This document shows, piece by piece, positions 1 to 8,614 of a stretch of DNA of 35,747 bases (its first letter is position 1; every line of letters begins with the position of its first letter). This DNA is from Anaerotignum sp. (lineage in GTDB: Bacteria > Bacillota > Clostridia > Lachnospirales > Anaerotignaceae). Position numbers and translations under genes: made by a program. The stretch covers positions 1 through 35,747 of the forward strand of contig NZ_DAOUQB010000029.1 of assembly GCF_030625865.1 (NCBI RefSeq), given 5' to 3'. A model generated the notes under the pieces. The model had not been told where the DNA came from. It saw nothing but the letters and a program-made list of their open reading frames with translations, and ran no database searches.

Positions 1-56
1 AGCAGGCGTTTGATGGTGACATCAGTAAAGATGTCGGAATGTCCGTCAAAAATCAT
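1..56 (-). CDS. Membrane dipeptidase (peptidase M19), N-terminal fragment at window edge
   Basis: Only the first 18 codons are inside the window; the gene runs off the left edge on the minus strand. The ATG at 56 has a GAGGAG ribosome site a few bases upstream. The peptide begins M-I-F-D-G-H-S-D-I, and the H-x-D pair in this position is the first zinc-ligand motif of M19 (renal dipeptidase-like) metallopeptidases, which hydrolyse dipeptides. It follows the DUF819 membrane-protein gene by about 80 bases in the same direction and shares no visible promoter of its own, so the two are probably one transcript, suggesting transport plus hydrolysis of small peptides or amino-acid derivatives (inference). 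The identification rests on a very short segment. Confidence 0.6.
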   Translation of the reverse strand, partial: MIFDGHSDIFTDVTIKRL

Positions 57-138
57 ATTACTCCTCTTTTCGTCTCTTTAAAATCTCTTATGTTTACGCG
101 CCTAACAAATTTCCAATGACATAGCCCCGGGTACCAAC

Positions 139-1287
139 TCACATGATAGGACCTACCAGCTTAACCCAACCCTTGGAAATTGCCATTGCCGCCGCTGTCG
201 TAGGGCCGCCAATGTTCGCATTGGATGCAAGAATAATGTCTTCCAGATTGAATTTAAATAACTTGCCAAAAATAAAGCAGAAAAGCATATTTACAACAAC
301 CATAATTAAGCAAAATACAAATAGCATTGGAGCATTTTCCAAAATTTGTTTAATGGATGCAGGAACACCAATAACGAACAGGAACAAATAAATCAAATAT
401 GTACCAATTTCCTGGGTGCCTGCTGTTTTTTCAACATGCTTTGCACCAAATGTTGCAACAAGCATAGCTACTGTGGTCATAATTAAATATTTGTTACTTA
501 ATAATGCATTGATAATCTTCAAAGGGTCGTTGTTAGTAGGGATAATTACACCGAAAATTTTAGCAATTTCCACTGAAACCCAAACAATAATTGCACTGAT
601 TGCAAAATCAACTGCGATATCCCTTAAAGAGATAGGTTTTCTTTCCCAGTAAGCAGCAGCCTGTGTCTTTGCCGCCTCATCAACACCAACGCTTTCAACC
701 TCATCCAAGTGGGGATGTTTGTAGGCTTTGCGGAAGAAGCTGATGCCGGGAATAGCAATCAATACAAAGAAGTAACAAGCCATCAAAAGGTTATCTGCTA
801 CTGTTGTTGCGGCCACAACCTCTCCCGGTATTTCGAAAGAACCTGCCAATGTAGCAAAGTTAACGCCACCGCCAATGTAAGAGCCTGTCATCATTGCAGC
901 AACACTAGCCGGTTCAGGAACACTGTTTTTCAATAAATTGAATGCCAAAATTGCTGAACAAGTAGTGCCAATAGAGCCAATTAAAAAAATAAGCAATAAT
1001 TTTCCTGATTCCTTCCAAATTTTACGGATATCACACTGCAGCAGCAACAGGGGAATAGCCAAAGGTACCACATAACCCCAAATAATGTCATCAAACCAAG
1101 GGGCATTTGTAGGAATAATGTTAAAGTTTGTTAGTAATAACGCACCAATCAGAGCAATAATTGCACCTGACAGCTTTGATGCCCAAGCCCATGTCTGTTC
1201 TGCATAAATGGAAAATGCAACCCAGCCACAAGTAATGGCCATGAGTGCCCACGTATTGTCAGCACTAATTAATGTTGTACCAGTCAT
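139..1287 (-). CDS. DUF819 family integral membrane protein, C-terminus cut by an in-frame TGA
   Basis: The protein of 382 residues has about ten hydrophobic segments and matches the DUF819 family of putative carboxylate or amino-acid-type transporters; the conserved N-I-G-G-P-T-T-A-A-A-M-A motif lies near the C-terminus. The substrate is unknown. I place the start at the ATG at 1287 because a strong GGAGGAGG site lies just upstream; an upstream ATG at 1389 has no such site. The frame ends G-P-I-M-TGA, but reading on through the TGA gives V-G-T-R-G-Y-V-I-G-N-L-L-G-A and a stop at 94-96, which is what I recall as the normal end of this family. The last 14 codons are therefore probably lost by a nonsense mutation, or there is a base error. 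Transcription starts from the promoter near 1433-1461. Confidence 0.8.
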   Translation of the reverse strand: MTGTTLISADNTWALMAITCGWVAFSIYAEQTWAWASKLSGAIIALIGALLLTNFNIIPTNAPWFDDIIWGYVVPLAIPLLLLQCDIRKIWKESGKLLLIFLIGSIGTTCSAILAFNLLKNSVPEPASVAAMMTGSYIGGGVNFATLAGSFEIPGEVVAATTVADNLLMACYFFVLIAIPGISFFRKAYKHPHLDEVESVGVDEAAKTQAAAYWERKPISLRDIAVDFAISAIIVWVSVEIAKIFGVIIPTNNDPLKIINALLSNKYLIMTTVAMLVATFGAKHVEKTAGTQEIGTYLIYLFLFVIGVPASIKQILENAPMLFVFCLIMVVVNMLFCFIFGKLFKFNLEDIILASNANIGGPTTAAAMAISKGWVKLVGPIM

Positions 1288-1387
1288 AATATCTCCTCCT
1301 CCAAATAAAAATAAATCATGTAAAATTCCGCGTCTGCACTTTTGTTGCTGCAAAACAAAAATGTCAGAACAAGATTCCAAAAGAATC

Positions 1388-1421
1388 ATTCAATATTTTG
1401 AATTAATTCAATATCTTGAAT
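1388..1421 (-). promoter_or_regulatory. Two tandem palindromic operators in the DUF819 leader
   Basis: Two copies of a 6-4-6 palindrome, ATTCAA-N4-TTGAAT, lie at 1388-1403 and 1406-1421, separated by two bases. They fall immediately downstream of the predicted start of transcription (about 1426 on the minus strand), a position where a bound repressor would block elongation. The regulator is not in the window. Confidence 0.6.
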
Positions 1422-1432
1422 CTTTGTTCACA

Positions 1433-1461
1433 ATATTATCACCATTTTTTAAACCTGTCAA
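1433..1461 (-). promoter_or_regulatory. Sigma-A promoter for the DUF819-dipeptidase transcript
   Basis: On the minus strand a perfect TTGACA (1456-1461) is followed after 17 bases by TAATAT (1433-1438). The leader to the ATG at 1287 would be about 140 nt and includes the two palindromes at 1388-1421. The rest of the 1294-1639 gap is very A/T-rich with no gene that I can see. Confidence 0.75.
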
Positions 1462-1639
1462 TAACTCATATAACAAAACATTTATATCTTTATTATATTT
1501 TTTTCTATTTATTTTCATGCAAAACAAAAAAAATGTACAAATTCAATCATAAATTTTTTGTAGTATTAAACAAATATCCTAAAATAAATATCAATGTTTT
1601 TTTTAATAATTTAATAACTTTTTTTATTCTAAAATTTAA

Positions 1640-1666
1640 AAGGCCATGTCCCCCGGACATGGCCTT
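1640..1666 (-). terminator. Rho-independent terminator of pyk
   Basis: A 12-bp perfect stem (AAGGCCATGTCC with its complement) with a three-base loop lies 15 bases beyond the pyk stop and is followed on the minus strand by a T-rich tract. It separates pyk from the DUF819 promoter. Confidence 0.85.
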
Positions 1667-1681
1667 CAATATATGAAACAA

Positions 1682-3451
1682 TTAATTTTTTTGTTTTTCT
1701 CCAGGCAACCCTGCATAAACAAAACCTGTGGAAGCATCTACTGAAATCAATGCATCACCGGGAATAAAATCCGTTACTTTTGCATTACAAATAATCACGG
1801 GGATATCCAGTGCTCTTCCTGCAATTTCTGCATGACAGTCATCACTATGATCCATAGGACCCACAATAATGGCAGAAGCTTTTTGAATATAGGGCATAAA
1901 GTCATTATCCGTAGCTGATACAACCAGAATATCTCCTTTTTGAAAATTACGCTCCATATCCTCACGCATTCTTATGATTCTTGCTCTACCGCTGGCTTTT
2001 TTTGTCCCAACACCAATGCCTTTGCAAAGCACATCTCCAACGATATCCACACGAAGGGTATTGGTTGCTCCGCTTACACCAAGGGGCATACCCAATGCCA
2101 AGACAACCGTATCCCCGTTTTTCACAAGCCCGCTTGCCTGAATAATATTCATACCGGTATCAAAAACCTTTCCCTGGGGCAGTTTTTCTTTATGCAGCAT
2201 TGGTTTGCATCCCCAGACCAAATTAAGCTGACGCCAAACTTGATCGGTCATAGTTGCTGCAACAATAGGACAAATGGGTCTATGCTTCGATATCATTCTT
2301 GCAGTAAAACCTGACTGTGTTATGGTGCAAATACAAGCTGTATTCAATTCCGCAGCCGTTGTACAAGCAGCAAAACTAATTGCGTTAGTAATATTGGTTG
2401 TAACACCATCCGGCTGTCTGGTTAATAATTTGCTGTAATTAATACTGCTTTCTGCCTTCTCCGCAATACGCGCCATGGTTGCAACAGCCTCAAGGGGGTA
2501 ACTACCCGCTGCTGTTTCCCCAGAAAGCATAATAGAATCACTGCCATCAAAAATTGCATTTGCAACATCATTTGCTTCTGCTCTTGTTGGTCTTGGGCTA
2601 TTGACCATGCTTTCCAGCATTTGTGTAGCCGTAATAACCGGCTTACTACGTTGGTTGGCCTTTGCAATCAACTGCTTTTGAACCAAAGGCACTTCTTCTG
2701 GAGGAATCTCCACGCCCAAGTCCCCTCTGGCAACCATAATACCGTCAGAAACCTCTAAAATTTCATCGATGTGGTCTACACCCTCTTGATTTTCAATCTT
2801 CGCAATAATATGAATGCCCTCGCCGCCATTATCCTCTAATACTTTTCTGATTCTTGTTACATCAGAAGCAGAACGAATAAAGGATGCCGCTACAATATCA
2901 AAACCATTTGCAATTCCAAATTTTAAATCATCAATATCTTTTTCTGTTAAAGAGGGTAAATTCAATCTAATGCCAGGCAAATTTACACCTTTTCTTGAAC
3001 CAACCTTACCACCGTTTATAACGGAGCACTGCACCTCAGGGCCTGCAATGTGATCTACTTTAAGCTCAATTAAGCCATCATCAATTAATACTCGAGAACC
3101 GTTCTGTAAATCTTTCGGCAAATCTAAATAAGTTACAGATACCTTTTCCTTTGTTCCCTCCACTTCTTCCGTGGTTAATGTAAATTTGTCTCCCGGTTCC
3201 AGAAAAATTTTACCCTCGGCAAAGGTTTTAATTCTGATTTCCGGGCCTTTGGTGTCCAAAATCAACGGAATTGGCGCTCCCAGTTCCTCTCTGGCCTGCT
3301 TTAATTTTTTAATTGTTTCCCCGTGAGATTCGTAATTTCCGTGGGAAAAATTTACGCGGGCAGCATCCAACCCATTTTCAATTAATTTCTTCATAATTTC
3401 AACACTGTCGGTTGCTGGTCCCAGTGTGCAAACAATTTTTGTCCTGCGCAT
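1682..3451 (-). CDS. pyk: Pyruvate kinase with C-terminal PEP-utilising domain
   Basis: This cytosolic enzyme converts phosphoenolpyruvate and ADP to pyruvate and ATP, the last step of glycolysis. The 589-residue length is that of the long Bacillus-type enzyme (about 585) rather than the short 470-residue type. The N-terminus R-R-T-K-I-V-C-T-L-G-P-A, the I-I-A-K-I-E-N motif with the catalytic lysine near residue 220, the M-V-A-R-G-D-L-G-V motif near 240 and the T-A-T-Q-M-L-E-S-M motif mark the catalytic barrel. Residues from about 485 to 585 form the extra PEP-utiliser-like domain (C-H-A-E-I-A-G-R-A region). A GAGGAGG ribosome site precedes the ATG. It lies downstream of pfkA, but the 375-base repeat-containing spacer between them may separate the transcripts. 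Confidence 0.96.
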   Translation of the reverse strand: MRRTKIVCTLGPATDSVEIMKKLIENGLDAARVNFSHGNYESHGETIKKLKQAREELGAPIPLILDTKGPEIRIKTFAEGKIFLEPGDKFTLTTEEVEGTKEKVSVTYLDLPKDLQNGSRVLIDDGLIELKVDHIAGPEVQCSVINGGKVGSRKGVNLPGIRLNLPSLTEKDIDDLKFGIANGFDIVAASFIRSASDVTRIRKVLEDNGGEGIHIIAKIENQEGVDHIDEILEVSDGIMVARGDLGVEIPPEEVPLVQKQLIAKANQRSKPVITATQMLESMVNSPRPTRAEANDVANAIFDGSDSIMLSGETAAGSYPLEAVATMARIAEKAESSINYSKLLTRQPDGVTTNITNAISFAACTTAAELNTACICTITQSGFTARMISKHRPICPIVAATMTDQVWRQLNLVWGCKPMLHKEKLPQGKVFDTGMNIIQASGLVKNGDTVVLALGMPLGVSGATNTLRVDIVGDVLCKGIGVGTKKASGRARIIRMREDMERNFQKGDILVVSATDNDFMPYIQKASAIIVGPMDHSDDCHAEIAGRALDIPVIICNAKVTDFIPGDALISVDASTGFVYAGLPGEKQKN

Positions 3452-3621
3452 TGCAGTACCTCCTCTTTCTGTACAATTAATCTAATATAAAATGTAATTA
3501 AAAATTCTTAGATAAGTAGACGCTGGCTTTTGTTCTGAGAATCACTTTTCTTCCGCCGCAAAAGCCCCTTTCTTTTCCTAACTGTGTTTTCAACAGCCTA
3601 TATGCAGTAGAAATTTCCAGC

Positions 3622-3824
3622 CTCCTGCATACGTTTCTTCAAATCCCTCGCCTTAATCGGCAAGGAATGGAAGAAAGTCTTGTCTTCGACTATACGTAAA
3701 ATTATTTCATAATTTTACGTATAACGAACCATGTTTGCAACACCCGCATGCTCTCGGAGTTCTCTCCTCCTTCATGCGTTTCTTCAAATCCCTCTCCTTA
3801 ACCGGCAAGGAATGGAAGAAAGTC
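3622..3824. repeat. Repeat element in the pfkA-pyk spacer: two hairpin repeats around a perfect palindrome
   Basis: Two direct repeats of about 58 bases lie at 3622-3680 and 3767-3824 with only a few differences. Each can fold on itself into a long imperfect hairpin (TTTCTTCCATTCCTTGCC against GGCGAGGGATTTGAAGAAA in the minus-strand RNA). Between them a perfect 15-bp inverted repeat with a three-base spacer lies at 3691-3723 (TATACGTAAAATTAT arm). The second unit abuts the pfkA stop codon. The arrangement suggests a small non-autonomous mobile repeat (MITE/REP-like) or a processing and attenuation element between pfkA and pyk. The remaining spacer up to the pyk start (3452-3621) shows no gene. 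Confidence 0.7.
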
Positions 3825-3826
3825 CG

Positions 3827-4807
3827 TTAAATGGCAAGAATTTTAATTACATTGTATATATCTTGATTCAAATTTTTCTCCATCCCCATAGATTCCACCA
3901 GCTCAATGACCTCGTATCTTCCTTTATTAAAACTTACAACTTGATTTTGTTTTCCTTCCATAATGGCTTTTACGGCATGATAACCCATCATGGAAGCATG
4001 CATGCGGTCAATTGCTGTGGGACTTCCGCCTCTTTGCAAATGACCAAGGATGGTGGCTCTCGTCTGGATACCAGTAATATCTTGAATATCCTTTGCTAAT
4101 TTCTGCGTGCCGCCAACACCTTCCGCAACTACAATCAAATTATGCCTTTTTCCAATGCTTCTGTTCTCTAAAATTTGCTGAATTACCCTCTGGCTATTTA
4201 TAACATCCTTTGCTTCGGGAAACATAACATCCTCAGCGCCACCAACCATACCGCACCATACCGCAATATATCCGGCATCACGCCCCATAACCTCAACTAC
4301 TGAACAGCGTTCATGAGAACTGGAGGTATCTCTCAATTTATTCAAAGCATCCATCCCTGTATTCACGGCAGTGTCAAAACCAATGGTATACTCCGTGCTA
4401 TTCATGTCCAGATCTATTGTAGCAGGGATACCAATGCAATTGACCCCTAGCTTTGCCAATTCTGCCATGCCTTTATATGAGCCGTCACCACCAATAACAA
4501 TTAATGCGTCCAATCCTAAAATTTTGTAAATCGCCGCTGCTTTGTTCAGCCCTTCTTCCGTCATCATTTCAGGACAACGTGCCGTATGCAAAATTGTGCC
4601 GCCTAAGTTCATCACATTGGATACATCTTTGCTATGCATCTCCTTGATTTCGCCATTAATCAGACCATTATAACCTTTGCGTATGCCGGTCACCTGAATA
4701 TCGTTAAAAAGAGCCGTTCTTACGACTGCACGAATAGCAGCATTCATACCTGGGGCATCCCCACCGCTGGTTAACACACCGATTTTTTTAATCTTTTTCG
4801 TTTCCAT
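3827..4807 (-). CDS. pfkA: ATP-dependent 6-phosphofructokinase
   Basis: This enzyme phosphorylates fructose 6-phosphate to fructose 1,6-bisphosphate with ATP in the cytosol, the committed step of glycolysis. The 326-residue protein carries G-G-D-A-P-G-M-N-A near residue 13, G-G-D-G-S near 103 (the glycine after GGD argues for ATP rather than pyrophosphate), T-I-D-L-D near 130 with the catalytic aspartates, M-G-R-D-A-G-Y-I-A and L-G-H-L-Q-R-G-G-S-P. T-I-D-L-D instead of the common T-I-D-N-D is, from memory, frequent in clostridial enzymes. I prefer the ATG at 4807, eight bases after AGGAGG, over the GTG at 4810. It follows mtrB by 23 bases in the same direction and is probably co-transcribed with dnaE and mtrB. 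Confidence 0.96.
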   Translation of the reverse strand: METKKIKKIGVLTSGGDAPGMNAAIRAVVRTALFNDIQVTGIRKGYNGLINGEIKEMHSKDVSNVMNLGGTILHTARCPEMMTEEGLNKAAAIYKILGLDALIVIGGDGSYKGMAELAKLGVNCIGIPATIDLDMNSTEYTIGFDTAVNTGMDALNKLRDTSSSHERCSVVEVMGRDAGYIAVWCGMVGGAEDVMFPEAKDVINSQRVIQQILENRSIGKRHNLIVVAEGVGGTQKLAKDIQDITGIQTRATILGHLQRGGSPTAIDRMHASMMGYHAVKAIMEGKQNQVVSFNKGRYEVIELVESMGMEKNLNQDIYNVIKILAI

Positions 4808-4830
4808 CACATATTCCTCCTATCCCAAAT

Positions 4831-5073
4831 TTATTCCTTCTCCGATTTTTCCGTATGAATCACACCAAATTGCGTATAAATTTCCGCCTCACCTCTTACT
4901 TTAATGGCAGAAGTATTCGAAGTAAACTGAGCAATGAGAACCTCACCTTTATCAAGTTTTTCCGTATGGTGAATTTTTGTAACCTCACCTCGTGTAACCC
5001 CGATGATGCTTACACCCTTTTCCAGTGCCTTCACACAAATATATGGGGTATTTTCTACACTCTTTTCCTCCAT
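4831..5073 (-). CDS. mtrB: TRAP, tryptophan RNA-binding attenuation protein
   Basis: The 80-residue product aligns almost without gaps to Bacillus subtilis TRAP, which forms an 11-subunit ring that, with bound tryptophan, wraps RNA carrying eleven (G/U)AG repeats and so attenuates trp expression. The RNA-binding triad K37, K56, R58 of B. subtilis is present here as K39, K58 and R60 (A-I-K-V-R-G). Tryptophan-pocket positions are also kept: G25, T27, T32, H36, Q49, T51 and S55, within E-K-L-D-K-G-E-V and I-A-Q-F-T. The AGGAGGAG ribosome site overlaps the dnaE stop codon, so translation is probably coupled to dnaE. No trp gene or (G/U)AG-repeat target is visible in the window. The product is confident from sequence; its targets are unknown. 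Confidence 0.9.
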   Translation of the reverse strand: MEEKSVENTPYICVKALEKGVSIIGVTRGEVTKIHHTEKLDKGEVLIAQFTSNTSAIKVRGEAEIYTQFGVIHTEKSEKE

Positions 5074-5086
5074 ACGGCATCTCCTC

Positions 5087-8000
5087 CTAGCTGTCCTTTG
5101 CCACTACGTTGGCTTCTCCCAGTAAAAGCTTTAGCTCTTCCTGCAATTCCAAAGAACCATTTACCCAATACTTTCTTTCGGCTTTCATTTTATCTTTTGT
5201 TTTTTCTTGATAAATATAAACGGGAATATTCCCTTTATGTCTCATTAAAACCGCTATAATTTGCTGTAAAGAAATTTCTTTTCCGTTTTCAATTTTCAGC
5301 CACAAAGTCGTGGGTACTTTTTCTTCCTCCAACTGTAATACCTGAATTTGGGATGCAATGACTTTTGCTTCTCCATCAGCGGATACATTTGCTCTACCTT
5401 TAATCAGTATAACCGTTTCTTCCAGTAAAAGTTCGGAAAATTGCTGATAAACCTTTGGGAAAACAATGACTTCCACCGTTCCTCGAAAATCTTCAAGGGT
5501 TAAAAAAGCCATTTTGTCATTATTTCTTGTATATTTTACCGATACTCCTGCGATCATGCCCCCAATAATGACTTTGGTTTGATCCGCAATCTGCTGTCGC
5601 TCCTCGCCCTCTTCATCAGGCAAAAAATCCAAACTGTTGTGACTCGTTTTTCTGCTGAGTCTATCCTGATATTCTGCCAAAGGGTGACCGCTTACATAAA
5701 TCCCCAAAACCTCTTTCTCCATTGCCAGCTTATCTCTTGGCTCATACTCTGCCACCTTCGGTAAGTCGTCCTGTAGCTGATAGCTTTCTTCTCCCATATC
5801 CATTTCAAATAAATTCAACTGCCCGGCAATATTATTCTTTCTCGCCTGCCCAATTCCATCCAAAATGCTTTTATATATGGCCATATATTGACTTCTGGCA
5901 CCCCCCAAAGAGTCCATGGCCCCAGCTTTAATCAAGCTTTCAATACTGCGCTTATTGATTTCTCCCGTCTCCATTCGGTTACAAAAATCTGTCATAGACT
6001 GAAATGAAGCACCTTTTTTCCTTTCTGCAACCAAAGCATTTACAACACTGCGTCCCACATTTTTAATAGCGGCAAGCCCAAACCGTATTCTTCCTTTGGA
6101 AACAGAAAAGTGCCCATAACCCTCATTAATATCTGGCGGAAGCAATGCAATGCCCATTTTTTTGCATTCTTCAATATAGCTCGAGACCTTGCTTGCATTA
6201 TCCATAACGCTTGTCATCAATGCCGCCATAAATTCCACAGGATAATGAGCTTTGAGCCATGCCGTTTGATAGCCAACAACGGCATAGCAAGCCGCATGGC
6301 TTTTGTTAAAGGCATACTTAGCAAAATCCGTCATTTCATCAAATATTTTTTCCGCAACTTCCGCCGGAATCCCGTGTTTTACGCAACCGGGAACTTCCTC
6401 CCCAACGCCATATACGAAATTTTTTCTTTCTTCAGCCATAACCGCTGCTTTTTTCTTACTCATGGCACGGCGTACCAAATCGCTTCGTCCAAGACTATAG
6501 CCCGCCAAGTCTCGCACAATTTGCATAACCTGTTCTTGATATACAATACAGCCATACGTATTTTGCAAAATGGGTTCCAAACTTTCATGGGTATATTGAA
6601 TGTTCTCCGGGTTGTTTTTCCCCTTGATATACTTAGGGATAAAATCCATAGGGCCTGGGCGATACAAGGAAATCCCGGCAATCAAATCTTCCAGACGCTT
6701 GGGTTGAAGCTCTCGCATAAACTGTTTCATGCCCGCACTTTCCAACTGAAAAACGCCCTCCGTTTTCCCCTGACTAATCAGCTGATACACTTCCCCGTCA
6801 TCATCAGGGATTGCATCAATATCTATGGCAACACCATGAATACGCTCCACTTCTTGCACTGCATTCTGAATCACCGTTAGGGTACGCAAGCCAAGAAAGT
6901 CCATTTTTAAAATACCCAATTCCTCTAAAAGCGTCATGGTGTATTGCGTGTTGACCTGCCCATCATTGGCACTCAAAGGCACATACTCCATCACCGGTTC
7001 TTTACAAATTACAACCCCTGCCGCATGGGTAGAGGAATGCCTTGGCAACCCTTCCAAACGCAAGGAAGTATCAATCAACCGATGGGTATCCTCTTCTGTT
7101 TCATATGCCTTTTGCATATCAGGGTTCATGGTTAGGGCTTTTTTAATGGTAATCCCCAATTCTGTGGGAATCATTTTGGAAATCCGGTCAACCTCTGCAT
7201 AGGGCATAGCCAAAGCACGTCCTACATCCTTAATTGCTGCTCTGGCCGCCATAGTTCCAAAAGTAATAATCTGGGCAACGTGATCCTCCCCATACTTTTG
7301 AATTACATAGTCTATGACCTCCTGCCGACGCTCATAACAAAAATCAATATCAATATCCGGCATACTTACACGCTCAGGATTTAAAAACCGTTCAAATATC
7401 AAGTCATATTTTAATGGGTCAATGGTTGTAATAGATAAACAATAAGAAACCATACTCCCCGCCGCCGAACCACGCCCCGGGCCGACAATAATTCCGTTAT
7501 CTTTTGCATATTTGATAAAATCCCAAACGATAAGAAAATAATCCACATAACCCATATTTTCTATGGTAGAAAGCTCATATTCCAAACGTTCTTTCCACTC
7601 TTGTTTGCCCTGGGGATATTTTTCCCGAAAACCCGCCTCACAAATTTCCCTGAGATACTGCTGGGCTGTTTTTCCCTCCGGTACATCAAACCTAGGAAGC
7701 TTTAATTCATGAAAACGAAAAGAGACATTACATCTTTCTGCAATTTTTGCTGTGTTTTCCAAGGCCTGCGGAGCATAGGAAAATAAATCATACATTTCCT
7801 CTGGACTTTTCACATAAAACTGATCGCCCTCATAACGCATTCTGTCATCATCCAAAACCGTTTTTCCCGTCTGAATACAAAGCAAAATATCGTGAGGTTC
7901 CGCGTCCTCTTTATAAATATAATGGCTGTCATTTGTGGCAATCAAAGGGATCCCTGTTTCCTCGCTCATGCGAACCAAGGCCATGTTAACCTGCTTTTGC

Positions 8001-8569
8001 TCCCTCATGCCATGATCCTGAAGTTCCAGAAAGAAATTTCCCTCTCCAAAAATATCCAAATACTCCAAAGCTGATTCCTTTGCCTTTTCATAGGAAACCG
8101 TTAATATATTTCTGGCAACCTCTCCAGCCAAACAAGCACTGGAGGCAATAATTCCCTTATGATACTTTTTTAAAATAGCTTTGTCAACCCTTGGTTTATA
8201 ATAAAATCCATCAATAAATCCATAGGAAACCAGCTTTATTAAATTTTGATATCCCTCGTTGTTTTCAGCCAAAAGCACAAGGTGATAGTAACCCCCGCCT
8301 TTTCCATCCTTAACCAAGCGAGATTCTGCCGCCACATAAACCTCACAGCCGATTATAGGCTTCACCTCTGCCTCTAAAGCTGCCTTATAAAATTCTATAG
8401 CACCATACATCGCTCCATGATCCGTTATGGCAATGCTATCCATCCCCAACTCTTTTGTCCGTTGAACCAGTTCCTTTATCTTTGCAGAACCATCCAAAAG
8501 GCTATATTCCGTATGAACGTGCAGGTGCACAAAGGGCTTTGTCTGATTTGTATTTTCCATAAACTCCAT
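5087..8569 (-). CDS. dnaE: DNA polymerase III subunit alpha (DnaE type)
   Basis: This is the replicative C-family polymerase subunit that extends primers at the fork. The 1160-residue length fits DnaE. An N-terminal PHP domain starts with H-L-H-V-H (residues 15-19) and A-I-T-D-H-G-A-M-Y-G-A. The polymerase core has G-P-G-R-G-S-A-A-G near 365, the catalytic aspartates in P-D-I-D-I-D-F near 400 and a further aspartate in L-K-M-D-F-L-G-L-R near 555. A helix-hairpin-helix region and a C-terminal OB fold (I-G-G-M-I-A-G-V) follow. The ATG at 8569 has AGGAGGTG seven bases upstream. It heads a minus-strand cluster with mtrB and pfkA. Firmicutes also use PolC; which one leads synthesis here cannot be seen. 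Confidence 0.96.
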   Translation of the reverse strand: MEFMENTNQTKPFVHLHVHTEYSLLDGSAKIKELVQRTKELGMDSIAITDHGAMYGAIEFYKAALEAEVKPIIGCEVYVAAESRLVKDGKGGGYYHLVLLAENNEGYQNLIKLVSYGFIDGFYYKPRVDKAILKKYHKGIIASSACLAGEVARNILTVSYEKAKESALEYLDIFGEGNFFLELQDHGMREQKQVNMALVRMSEETGIPLIATNDSHYIYKEDAEPHDILLCIQTGKTVLDDDRMRYEGDQFYVKSPEEMYDLFSYAPQALENTAKIAERCNVSFRFHELKLPRFDVPEGKTAQQYLREICEAGFREKYPQGKQEWKERLEYELSTIENMGYVDYFLIVWDFIKYAKDNGIIVGPGRGSAAGSMVSYCLSITTIDPLKYDLIFERFLNPERVSMPDIDIDFCYERRQEVIDYVIQKYGEDHVAQIITFGTMAARAAIKDVGRALAMPYAEVDRISKMIPTELGITIKKALTMNPDMQKAYETEEDTHRLIDTSLRLEGLPRHSSTHAAGVVICKEPVMEYVPLSANDGQVNTQYTMTLLEELGILKMDFLGLRTLTVIQNAVQEVERIHGVAIDIDAIPDDDGEVYQLISQGKTEGVFQLESAGMKQFMRELQPKRLEDLIAGISLYRPGPMDFIPKYIKGKNNPENIQYTHESLEPILQNTYGCIVYQEQVMQIVRDLAGYSLGRSDLVRRAMSKKKAAVMAEERKNFVYGVGEEVPGCVKHGIPAEVAEKIFDEMTDFAKYAFNKSHAACYAVVGYQTAWLKAHYPVEFMAALMTSVMDNASKVSSYIEECKKMGIALLPPDINEGYGHFSVSKGRIRFGLAAIKNVGRSVVNALVAERKKGASFQSMTDFCNRMETGEINKRSIESLIKAGAMDSLGGARSQYMAIYKSILDGIGQARKNNIAGQLNLFEMDMGEESYQLQDDLPKVAEYEPRDKLAMEKEVLGIYVSGHPLAEYQDRLSRKTSHNSLDFLPDEEGEERQQIADQTKVIIGGMIAGVSVKYTRNNDKMAFLTLEDFRGTVEVIVFPKVYQQFSELLLEETVILIKGRANVSADGEAKVIASQIQVLQLEEEKVPTTLWLKIENGKEISLQQIIAVLMRHKGNIPVYIYQEKTKDKMKAERKYWVNGSLELQEELKLLLGEANVVAKDS

Positions 8570-8608
8570 TTTGCACCTCCTAAAACTAACTTTCGCAAAT
8601 TTTGTTTT

Positions 8609-8614
8609 ATTATA
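8609..8614 (-). promoter_or_regulatory. Candidate -10 box for the dnaE cluster
   Basis: A consensus TATAAT lies about 40 bases upstream of the dnaE ATG on the minus strand, but no good -35 hexamer is found at 16-18 bases. Apart from this and the terminator at 8936-8967, the 8570-8980 gap shows A/T-rich DNA with no convincing gene. Confidence 0.35.

Noticed and set aside
1288-1302. GAG repeats before the DUF819 start as a TRAP binding site
   Set aside because: Only about three GAG units without spacers; this is simply a strong ribosome binding site.
6110-6880. Plus-strand frame of 256 codons inside dnaE
   Set aside because: Shadow of the dnaE coding sequence; composition is that of an antisense frame.
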